Notes under the pieces: generated by a model
The model's input: the letters and a program-made list of their open reading frames with translations, nothing else
What the model was told of the DNA's origin: nothing
The model's database searches: none
Part shown: positions 1 through 4,870 of the stretch, one piece after another
Numbering within the stretch: position 1 is the first letter of the stretch
Layout of the letters: every line of letters starts with the position of its first letter
DNA from: an uncultured Clostridia bacterium
GTDB taxonomy: Bacteria > Bacillota > Clostridia > TANB77 > CAG-508
Direction of reading: 5' to 3'
Assembly (NCBI GenBank): GCA_948505485.1
Contig: CAOPQH010000062.1
Span: 1 to 8,729, forward strand
Length of the DNA stretch: 8,729 nt
Made by a program: the position numbers and the translations under genes

Positions 1-120
1 TTTCTATATTTTCTTAAAATCTTTTTTATTTTTCCCCAGATTATTTAACTCATATCAATTGCAATCTATTATAATAAGATATAAAGAAAATTAAGAAATA
101 ATAAATAATAAGTTATTATG
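1..120. other. A+T-rich intergenic stretch at left edge
   Basis: I see no gene here. The stretch is almost pure A/T with stops in every frame I checked. A TATAAT lies at 70-75 and a TATAAA at 80-85. The only -35-like TTGCAA (59-64) is spaced 5 and 15 bases from these, so neither makes a convincing promoter. The upstream gene must end outside the window. Confidence 0.5.
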
Positions 121-141
121 TAGTCGCCAAGCTACTCTATA
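121..141 (-). repeat. Solo repeat end, empty-site-like, inverted
   Basis: Read on the minus strand this is TATAGAGTAG joined directly to CTTGGCGACTA. The first part is the left end of the repeat family and the second is the right end, with no hairpin core between them. Both ends of a full copy carry GTAG at the junction, so this looks like an unoccupied site or a deletion between the two GTAGs. CTACTCTATA (132-141) is also a perfect 10-base inverted repeat of TATAGAGTAG (161-170), the left end of the neighbouring full copy, with a 19-base spacer. Confidence 0.6.
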
Positions 142-160
142 GAATTAGTTATGTCATTTT

Positions 161-250
161 TATAGAGTAGTCACGCGTGTCAATAGTGTTTTTCTTTTGA
201 GCCTGCGAAAAAGAAAATACCCTATTGACAGGTAGCTTGACGGTCACAAA
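161..250 (+). repeat. Modular hairpin repeat, full copy 1
   Basis: This is a full copy of an intergenic palindromic element. The left end is TATAGAGTAG (161-170). Stem 1 pairs GTCACGC (170-176) with GCTTGAC (235-241), with one C/T mismatch. Stem 2 pairs TGTCAATAG (178-186) with CTATTGACA (222-230) perfectly. Stem 3 pairs TTTTCTTTT (190-198) with AAAAGAAAA (209-217). The apical loop contains GAGCCTGCG. The right end is GGTAGCTTGACGG followed by a TCACAAA tail. There is no coding potential. There is no T-tract after the hairpin, so it is not an ordinary Rho-independent terminator. I do not recognise a named family. Confidence 0.8.
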
Positions 251-270
251 TATTTCATAATACATATATA

Positions 271-334
271 GGTAGCTTGGCGGATAATTTTAAAGCACCC
301 TATTGACATAGCTTGGGAACTATAAAACAGCAAA
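271..334 (+). repeat. Compound repeat remnant: two right ends in tandem
   Basis: A right end (GGTAGCTTGGCGG, 271-283) is followed by an A/T linker ending in GCACC. A second right arm, CTATTGACA (300-308), and a diverged right end, TAGCTTGGG with a CTATAAAACAGCAAA tail, come next. No matching left halves are adjacent. The first 29 bases (271-299) are identical to 4772-4800 between pflB and pflA, and the similarity continues with small differences to about 4835. The stretch therefore looks like the right half of the nested compound seen in that second cluster. Confidence 0.7.
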
Positions 335-340
335 GCCGTT

Positions 341-370
341 GAAGCTCGGGCGATTACTAATCGCCCCTAC
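341..370 (-). repeat. REP-like palindrome with GTAG foot
   Basis: On the minus strand this reads GTAG followed by a palindrome: GGGCGATT (366-359), a three-base loop, and AATCGCCC (355-348). It is a perfect 8-bp stem, G/C-rich in an A/T-rich background. A GTAG tetranucleotide at the base of a short hairpin is the hallmark of REP sequences handled by REP-associated tyrosine transposases (RAYT, IS200/IS605-related). The sequence differs from the longer hairpin family around it, so it is probably a second repeat family. No transposase gene is in the window. Confidence 0.65.
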
Positions 371-400
371 ATCTATCTACTATTCTAATTTATTGTTTTA

Positions 401-418
401 GCTTGGCGTTCACAAAAT
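401..418 (+). repeat. Solo right end of the hairpin repeat
   Basis: TAGCTTGGCG with a TTCACAAAATAA tail matches the right end and tail of the full copies (compare 521-538). No complementary right arm or hairpin precedes it; the 30 bases upstream are plain A/T. It is probably a degraded copy. Confidence 0.55.
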
Positions 419-445
419 AATGTATAATAATAGTATTTTAAATAT

Positions 446-538
446 CGTAGAGAAGCCACGCGTGGTGATAGCACTTTTCGTTTGAGCCCGACGAAAACGA
501 AAATGTCCTATCACCAGATAGCTTGGCGGTCATAAAAT
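446..538 (+). repeat. Modular hairpin repeat, full copy 2, upstream of hisS
   Basis: The left end is slightly diverged (CGTAGAGAAG instead of TATAGAGTAG). Stem 1 pairs GCCACGC (455-461) with GCTTGGC (521-527), again with one mismatch. Stem 2 pairs TGGTGATAG (463-471) with CTATCACCA (508-516). Stem 3 pairs TTTTCGTTT (475-483) with AAACGAAAA (495-503). The loop carries GAGCCCGACG. Stem sequences differ from copy 1 in all three segments, yet pairing is kept. CCACGCGTGG (456-465) is itself a palindrome. The element ends about 28 bases before the hisS ribosome binding site, so it may be transcribed in the hisS leader. Confidence 0.8.
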
Positions 539-580
539 TATAAATAAGTTTAAAAATATAATAAAAAGGAGGAAATTATA

Positions 581-1888
581 ATGAGCATAGTCACACCAAG
601 AACATTACCAGGATTTATGCAATTACTACCAAAAGAGCAAATATTATTTAATGAAATCAAAGAAAAAATCCAAAAGTCATATGAAAGATTCGGATTTTTA
701 CCAATAGACACACCAGTAATAGAACTATCTGAGGTATTACTTGCTAAAGCTGGAGGAGAAACAGAAAAGCAAATATACAAATTTAATAAAGGTGATAAAG
801 AACTAGCATTAAGATTCGACTTAACAGTTCCACTTGCTAAATATGTAACAGAAAACTATAATAATTTAACATTTCCATTTAGAAGATATCAAATAGGAAA
901 AGTATATAGAGGAGAGAGAGCTCAAAAAGGAAGATATAGAGAATTTTATCAATGTGATATAGATATAATTGGTGATGGAGAATTAAGCAACATAAATGAT
1001 GCAGAAATTCCAAGTGTTATTTACAACACATTTAAAGAATTAAATTTTGGAAAGTTTACTATTTGCATAAATAATAGAAAAATACTAAATGGATTATTTG
1101 AATATTTACAATTAACAGATAAGTCATCAGATATATTAAGAATTATAGATAAAATAGAAAAAATTGGAAGAAATAATGTAATTGCAGAGATGAAAGATAT
1201 AGCAATAGACGAAAACAAAATTAATAAAATAATGGAATTTATAGCAATAGAAGGTACAACAGAAGAGAAGCTACAAAAGTTAAATAACTTAAATATAATT
1301 TCTGAAAAGTTTCAAGAAGGATTAAAAGATTTAACAGAAGTTGTAAAATATATAAAGGCATTTGGAGTTTTAGAGGATTATTTTAAAATAGATTTAACAA
1401 TAGCAAGAGGATTAGATTATTATACAGGAACAGTATATGAAACATTTTTAGATGAATACAAAGAATTAGGAAGTATATGTTCTGGTGGGAGATATGATGA
1501 TTTAGCAGGATATTATACAACAAAAAAACTTCCTGGTGTAGGAATTTCTATAGGATTAACAAGATTATTCTATCAATTAAATGAAAATAAAATAATAGAG
1601 GCAAGTAAAAAATCAATAGCTGATGCAATAATAATTTCAATGATTGATGATTATAGCTATGCAGCAAATGTTGCAACAGAGTTTAGAAAAGCAGGGATAA
1701 ATACACAATTATATACAGAAAATAAAAAAATAAAAGCTAAATTTAAGTATGCAGATAAATTAGAAATTCCTTATGTAATAATAATTGGTGAAGATGAAAT
1801 TTCAAATAATACTATTACTCTAAAAGATATGAAAAAAGGCGAACAAAGAGAAATTAAAATAGAAGAAGCTATTAAAATTATATATTAA
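581..1888 (+). CDS. hisS: Histidyl-tRNA synthetase
   Basis: This cytoplasmic class II aminoacyl-tRNA synthetase attaches histidine to tRNA-His using ATP. The 435-residue length is normal for the family. The start is supported by AAGGAGGA at 566-573, 8 bases ahead. Motif 1 lies around residues 36-48 (FGFLPIDTPVIEL). Motif 2 with its loop spans about 100-130 and includes RGER and GRYREFYQCDIDIIG. The histidine-specific signature ARGLDYYTG is at 275-283, and motif 3 with its conserved arginine is at 319-329 (GVGISIGLTRL). The anticodon-binding domain runs from about 345 to the end. The N-terminus reads TPRTLPGFMQLLP rather than the usual bacterial GTxDxLP form, and motif 2 has QCDIDIIG, closer to archaeal/eukaryotic enzymes. 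No T-box leader (no GGTGG antiterminator-type box) is visible upstream; the leader instead holds hairpin repeats. An S1-domain gene follows after 66 bases without a terminator. Confidence 0.97.
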   Translation: MSIVTPRTLPGFMQLLPKEQILFNEIKEKIQKSYERFGFLPIDTPVIELSEVLLAKAGGETEKQIYKFNKGDKELALRFDLTVPLAKYVTENYNNLTFPFRRYQIGKVYRGERAQKGRYREFYQCDIDIIGDGELSNINDAEIPSVIYNTFKELNFGKFTICINNRKILNGLFEYLQLTDKSSDILRIIDKIEKIGRNNVIAEMKDIAIDENKINKIMEFIAIEGTTEEKLQKLNNLNIISEKFQEGLKDLTEVVKYIKAFGVLEDYFKIDLTIARGLDYYTGTVYETFLDEYKELGSICSGGRYDDLAGYYTTKKLPGVGISIGLTRLFYQLNENKIIEASKKSIADAIIISMIDDYSYAANVATEFRKAGINTQLYTENKKIKAKFKYADKLEIPYVIIIGEDEISNNTITLKDMKKGEQREIKIEEAIKIIY

Positions 1889-1954
1889 TATTGCAATTAT
1901 TTTAAAAAGAATATATAATTATAAAAACGTAAGAAAAAGGAGCTAAATATACAA

Positions 1955-2761
1955 ATGAGTATGTTGAAATTTATGCCTGAAGGATGGGATACACTTCCTC
2001 AAGGGCTTACAAAAGAAGCATTAAAGGAGGCAATGACAGAAGAAAAAATTTTACAAGGAAAAGTAGAAAGTTGCGATAGTAACTGTAATTTACATATAAA
2101 TCTAGGAAATGGCTTAGATGGAGTGATAAATAGAGAAGAAGTAGAAGCAATAAACACAAACGATTTAGGCATCCCGAAAGAAAATTTGTGTACAGGCAAA
2201 GTTAATAGATTTGTACAATTTAAGGTTAAAGGAATAGGTAAAGATGATAACAAGTTCATTTTATCGAGGAAAGATGTACAAAAAGATGCATTGAATTGGG
2301 TAAAAAATGATTTACAAGAAGGACAAGAAGTTTGTGGAATCGTTAAAAACATTAAACCTTATGGTATCTTTGTAGAAATTGGAGGAGGAGTTGTAGGACT
2401 AGCTCATATAGAAGATTTATCAGTAGCAAGAATAAAAACTCCATTTGAAAGAGTACAAATTGGACAAAAATTAGATATTATGATAAAATCAATAGATAGA
2501 GAAAGCGGAAGAGTAATGCTTTCATATAAGGAATTGTTTGGAACATGGGAAGAAAATGCACAAAAATTTAAAGAAGGAACAAAAGTAAAAGGCATAATAC
2601 GTGAGACAGAAAAAAATAAAAATGGAATATTCGTAGAGTTAACACCTAATTTAGTAGGCATGGCAGAATATAAAGAAGGAGTTAAATATGGAGATAAAGT
2701 ATATGTCTATATAAAAAAAATAATTCCAGAAAAGAAAAAGATAAAGTTAATTATTATTTAA
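1955..2761 (+). CDS. S1-domain RNA-binding protein, ribosomal protein S1-like
   Basis: This is a 268-residue cytoplasmic protein built almost entirely of S1 (OB-fold) RNA-binding domains. Domain 1 is at about residues 31-105 and is the most diverged. Domain 2, at about 121-191, is the clearest: GxVKNIKPYGIFVEIGGGVVGL, then a GQ-[hydrophobic] strand and SGRVMLS. Domain 3 is at about 205-266. It is shorter than a full ribosomal protein S1, which has four to six domains. The likely role is binding mRNA or the 30S subunit in translation; this is inferred from the family, not shown by any specific motif. AAGGAG at 1937-1942 precedes the start with a rather long 12-base spacing. ATGs at 1961 and 1973 are alternatives; the last would be too close to the domain to matter. 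It follows hisS closely and is probably co-transcribed with it. Confidence 0.85.
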   Translation: MSMLKFMPEGWDTLPQGLTKEALKEAMTEEKILQGKVESCDSNCNLHINLGNGLDGVINREEVEAINTNDLGIPKENLCTGKVNRFVQFKVKGIGKDDNKFILSRKDVQKDALNWVKNDLQEGQEVCGIVKNIKPYGIFVEIGGGVVGLAHIEDLSVARIKTPFERVQIGQKLDIMIKSIDRESGRVMLSYKELFGTWEENAQKFKEGTKVKGIIRETEKNKNGIFVELTPNLVGMAEYKEGVKYGDKVYVYIKKIIPEKKKIKLIII

Positions 2762-2800
2762 TAATTTAAAAAGTAACTTGAAATAGTTATTATAAAACAT

Positions 2801-2822
2801 ACAAAATGTTAAAACATTTTGT
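2801..2822. promoter_or_regulatory. Near-perfect 22-base dyad, possible operator
   Basis: ACAAAATGTT and AACATTTTGT form a perfect 10-bp inverted repeat with a two-base AA spacer. It lies 57 bases ahead of the next gene's start. No T-tract follows, which argues against a Rho-independent terminator. The compact symmetry suits a dimeric DNA-binding protein. A weak TTGAAA (2778-2783) with an 18-base spacer to CAAAAT (2802-2807) would place the dyad over a -10 box. A/T-rich dyads also occur by chance. Confidence 0.35.
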
Positions 2823-2878
2823 AGAGGTCATCTATAACACGTTTTATTTAAATGGTTAAATTAGAAGGAGGATTTTAA

Positions 2879-3820
2879 ATGGTACAAGATAATGAAATTA
2901 AAGCGCAAGTATCACCATTTGCGATAAGAGAAGGAGAAATTAAAACTTTTGATGGTAAAGATGGATATGTATCTATGAATCAAATTGTACACAAAATTAA
3001 TATAGGACATATTACAGATATTCATTTTGCCATATTAGAATTAGTAAATGAATTTGAATTTATTACATCTAGGCAATTATATCAATTGCTAGAGTGGAAG
3101 GGCATAGATGCAAAGTCGCAGGATAAATTAAATAATAAATTGGAACAATTAGTAAAATCTAAAATCTTAACAAGATATTATTTTACCTCAGAAGAAGGAA
3201 AAGGTATTTATAGAATATATTGTTTAGAAAAGATGGGAAAATATTTATTAACTTCTAAAGAGATAGAATGTAAGTGGCAACCATCAGATAATACTAAAAC
3301 AGTTCCTATGATTAAAAAAAGATTAGCAGGAAATCAAACTATTATAGCATATTTAAGAAAAGTTAAAGCATTTGATAGTTATGTTGTAAAACCAGGAATT
3401 AATGCTAAAATTGCAGGTAAAATATTTAGAGCAACAGGTGGAAGTGTTAAATTAACTAAAAACAAAAAGTCAATTGAATTTTTATTTGAAGTAATAAGAA
3501 AAGAAGAAGATTGGCAAAGAAAATTAGTTGATAGAATGAGATTATATAAGGATTTTTACGAAAACTTTGTAATAGGGGATTCTGGATTTCAAACAATGCC
3601 ACAATTAATTATAGTATGCGAAGATGACAAACATACAGCAGAAACATTTAAAGAAATAGTAAAAAATGGAGTAGAAATAAATCAAATTAAATTATATTTT
3701 ACAACAGATTTAAGGCAAAATAGTGATACATTAGAAAACACATTAATAGAATTTAAACTAGATCCAGAAACAAATAAATATAAAATTCAAAATGTAGAAT
3801 TAAAATTATTAGGAATGTAA
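2879..3820 (+). CDS. Winged-helix protein, replication-relaxation-like
   Basis: This 313-residue protein is soluble, with no signal peptide or membrane segment. Residues about 46-125 look like a winged helix: a helix-rich part with FEFITSRQLYQLL, then a recognition-type helix (LNNKLEQLVKSKILTRYY), a wing and a GKYLLT segment. The second half has a strand-helix pattern with SIEFLFEVIRK (198-208), an amphipathic helix WQRKLVDRMRLYKDFY (212-227) and a hydrophobic strand PQLIIVCEDD (241-250). That order resembles the replication-relaxation family, in which a winged helix precedes a degenerate PD-(D/E)XK-like domain. I infer DNA binding. The family link is from memory of its layout and is tentative, and I see no intact nuclease motif. 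The start has AAGGAGG at 2865-2871, 7 bases ahead. It ends just before a strong terminator. Confidence 0.5.
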   Translation: MVQDNEIKAQVSPFAIREGEIKTFDGKDGYVSMNQIVHKINIGHITDIHFAILELVNEFEFITSRQLYQLLEWKGIDAKSQDKLNNKLEQLVKSKILTRYYFTSEEGKGIYRIYCLEKMGKYLLTSKEIECKWQPSDNTKTVPMIKKRLAGNQTIIAYLRKVKAFDSYVVKPGINAKIAGKIFRATGGSVKLTKNKKSIEFLFEVIRKEEDWQRKLVDRMRLYKDFYENFVIGDSGFQTMPQLIIVCEDDKHTAETFKEIVKNGVEINQIKLYFTTDLRQNSDTLENTLIEFKLDPETNKYKIQNVELKLLGM

Positions 3821-3836
3821 AATATCGTAATTGTAT

Positions 3837-3886
3837 AAAAATAAGAGAAAGCATTTAGAAAAATTAAAATGCTTTCTCTTATTTTT
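3837..3886. terminator. Bidirectional Rho-independent terminator
   Basis: Two 20-base arms (3837-3856 and 3867-3886) are perfectly complementary around a 10-base loop. The core AGAGAAAGCATTT pairs with AAATGCTTTCTCT, and the arms end in A/T tracts, so each strand has a U-run after the hairpin. It lies between two convergent genes: 16 bases after the winged-helix gene's stop and 3 bases after the pflA stop. It probably ends both transcripts. Confidence 0.92.
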
Positions 3887-3889
3887 AAT

Positions 3890-4624
3890 TTATATTCCTA
3901 ATATCTTCTTTGCATTTTCTATATCTTCACTTGTTGCATCTGGAGTATTTTCTAATTCGTATTTTAATCCTAATTTTTGCCATTTATATTTTCCCATGCT
4001 ATGATATGGAAGTAATTCTACTTTTTCTACTGTTTTTAATTCTGAAATGAAATTTTTTAATTCTATTAAATCATTTGTATCGTTAGTTATACCTGGAATA
4101 ATGACTTGTCTAATCCATATTGATTTATTATTATCACTTAGATATTTGGCAAAATTTATTTCCAATTTATTTGAAAATCCTGTTAACTCTTTACACTTTT
4201 CATCATTAATATGTTTAATATCAAGTAAAAATAAATCAGTCAAAGATATTAACTTTTTAATATCATCTGTAAGAGCAACCATACCAGAAGTATCTATACA
4301 AGTATTAATTCCAACCTTTTTTAGTTTTATAAAAAGCTCAATTAAAAACTTTACTTGCAATAAAGGTTCTCCGCCAGTAACAGTTATTCCACCTCCAGAA
4401 GGAAGTATATAATTTTTATATTTTAATATTTTATCAAAAATTTCATCTAATGATTTATATTTTCCTCCATTAATATCCCAAGTATCTCTATTATGGCAAT
4501 ATTTGCATTCAAGAGAGCAACCTTGTAAAAATAATACAAATCTAATCCCTGGACCATCAACAGTTCCAAAAGACTCAATAGAATGAACCTTTGCATAATA
4601 CTTTAAATCATTTTGATTATCCAT
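3890..4624 (-). CDS. pflA: Pyruvate formate-lyase-activating enzyme
   Basis: This is a radical SAM enzyme. It uses a [4Fe-4S] cluster and S-adenosylmethionine to abstract a hydrogen from the active-site glycine of PflB, switching the lyase on under anaerobic conditions. The 244-residue length matches the family. The cluster motif CxxxCxxC is C36, C40 and C43 (GCSLECKYCHNRDTWD). The SAM-binding TGGEP is at 83-87, VDGPGIRF is at 22-29, and a C-terminal LLPYHSMGKYKW is also typical. It lies downstream of pflB on the same strand, separated by 246 bases of nested hairpin repeats, an unusual gap for this operon. Its ribosome binding site is a run of six Gs only 3 bases from the ATG. It ends against a shared bidirectional terminator. 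Confidence 0.96.
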   Translation of the reverse strand: MDNQNDLKYYAKVHSIESFGTVDGPGIRFVLFLQGCSLECKYCHNRDTWDINGGKYKSLDEIFDKILKYKNYILPSGGGITVTGGEPLLQVKFLIELFIKLKKVGINTCIDTSGMVALTDDIKKLISLTDLFLLDIKHINDEKCKELTGFSNKLEINFAKYLSDNNKSIWIRQVIIPGITNDTNDLIELKNFISELKTVEKVELLPYHSMGKYKWQKLGLKYELENTPDATSEDIENAKKILGI

Positions 4625-4627
4625 AAA

Positions 4628-4633
4628 CCCCCC
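4628..4633 (-). promoter_or_regulatory. Unusual all-G ribosome binding site of pflA
   Basis: On the minus strand, six consecutive Gs lie 3 bases ahead of the pflA ATG. They can pair with the CCUCC of 16S rRNA using one G-U wobble, but the spacing is short and the usual AGGAGG is absent. No better site is visible, so this run probably supports a modest initiation rate. Confidence 0.5.
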
Positions 4634-4661
4634 ATATATTACAGTTCAGTAAAAATAATTT

Positions 4662-4830
4662 AGATAGAGTAGCCATGCGTGTCAATATCACTTTTCAAAA
4701 ATATAGAGTAGCCATGCGTGTGTATAGCACTTTTCGTTTGAGCCTGCGAAAACGAAAACGTCCTATACACAGGTAGCTTGGCGGATAATTTTAAAGCACC
4801 ATATTGACAGTTAGCTTGACGGCTATAAAA
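4662..4830 (+). repeat. Outer hairpin repeat, interrupted by a second copy
   Basis: The left end is AGATAGAGTAG with GCCATGC (4672-4678) and left arm TGTCAATAT (4680-4688), then CACTTTTC. The matching right arm ATATTGACA (4801-4809) and right end GTTAGCTTGACGG with a CTATAAAA tail (to 4830) occur 112 bases later. A complete second copy fills the space. Short stretches next to the inserted copy also pair (CTTT/AAAG, AAAA/TTTT), so the whole region can fold as one long hairpin with the inner element at its tip. Stem 1 here has an extra C/A mismatch. Confidence 0.7.
4702..4784 (+). repeat. Modular hairpin repeat, full copy 3 (nested inside)
   Basis: The left end is TATAGAGTAG. Stem 1 pairs GCCATGC (4711-4717) with GCTTGGC (4776-4782), with one mismatch. 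Stem 2 pairs TGTGTATAG (4719-4727) with CTATACACA (4763-4771). Stem 3 pairs TTTTCGTTT (4731-4739) with AAACGAAAA (4750-4758). The loop holds GAGCCTGCG. The right end is GGTAGCTTGGCGG. It lies wholly between the two halves of another copy, in the gap between pflB and pflA, and would be transcribed (as the complement) in a pflB-pflA mRNA. Confidence 0.8.
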
Positions 4831-4842
4831 TAGCAAAATAAT

Positions 4843-4868
4843 CTATCACCAGTTAGCTTAACGGCTAT
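4843..4868 (+). repeat. Orphan right half of the hairpin repeat
   Basis: CTATCACCA (4843-4851) followed by GTTAGCTTAACGGCTATA is a third right arm and right end. Its arm is identical to the right arm of copy 2 upstream of hisS (508-516). The complementary left arm TGGTGATAG is not present in this cluster, so the left half has been lost or lay outside. It stops two bases before the pflB stop codon complement. Confidence 0.65.
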
Positions 4869-4870
4869 AC

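Noticed and set aside
161..250. Rho-independent terminators formed by the repeat hairpins
   Set aside because: No T-tract follows any of the hairpins on either strand, unlike the clear terminator at 3837-3886.
121..540. CRISPR array suggested by recurring GTAGCTTGGCGG
   Set aside because: Repeat units are irregularly spaced, vary in length, form long hairpins and have no uniform spacers; no cas genes are present.
161..580. T-box riboswitch ahead of hisS
   Set aside because: No T-box consensus and no terminator/antiterminator pair are visible; the hairpins are copies of the repeat also found at the pfl locus.
550..780. Minus-strand open frame of 76 codons overlapping the hisS start
   Set aside because: It is antisense to a clear hisS frame, has no recognisable domain and covers the hisS ribosome binding site.
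1999..2661. Two minus-strand open frames within the S1-domain gene
   Set aside because: They lie opposite well-supported S1 domains and show low-complexity Phe/Ser/Leu-rich composition typical of antisense frames.
4047..4412. Plus-strand open frame within pflA
   Set aside because: It is antisense to the radical SAM core of pflA, with no ribosome binding site or family resemblance.
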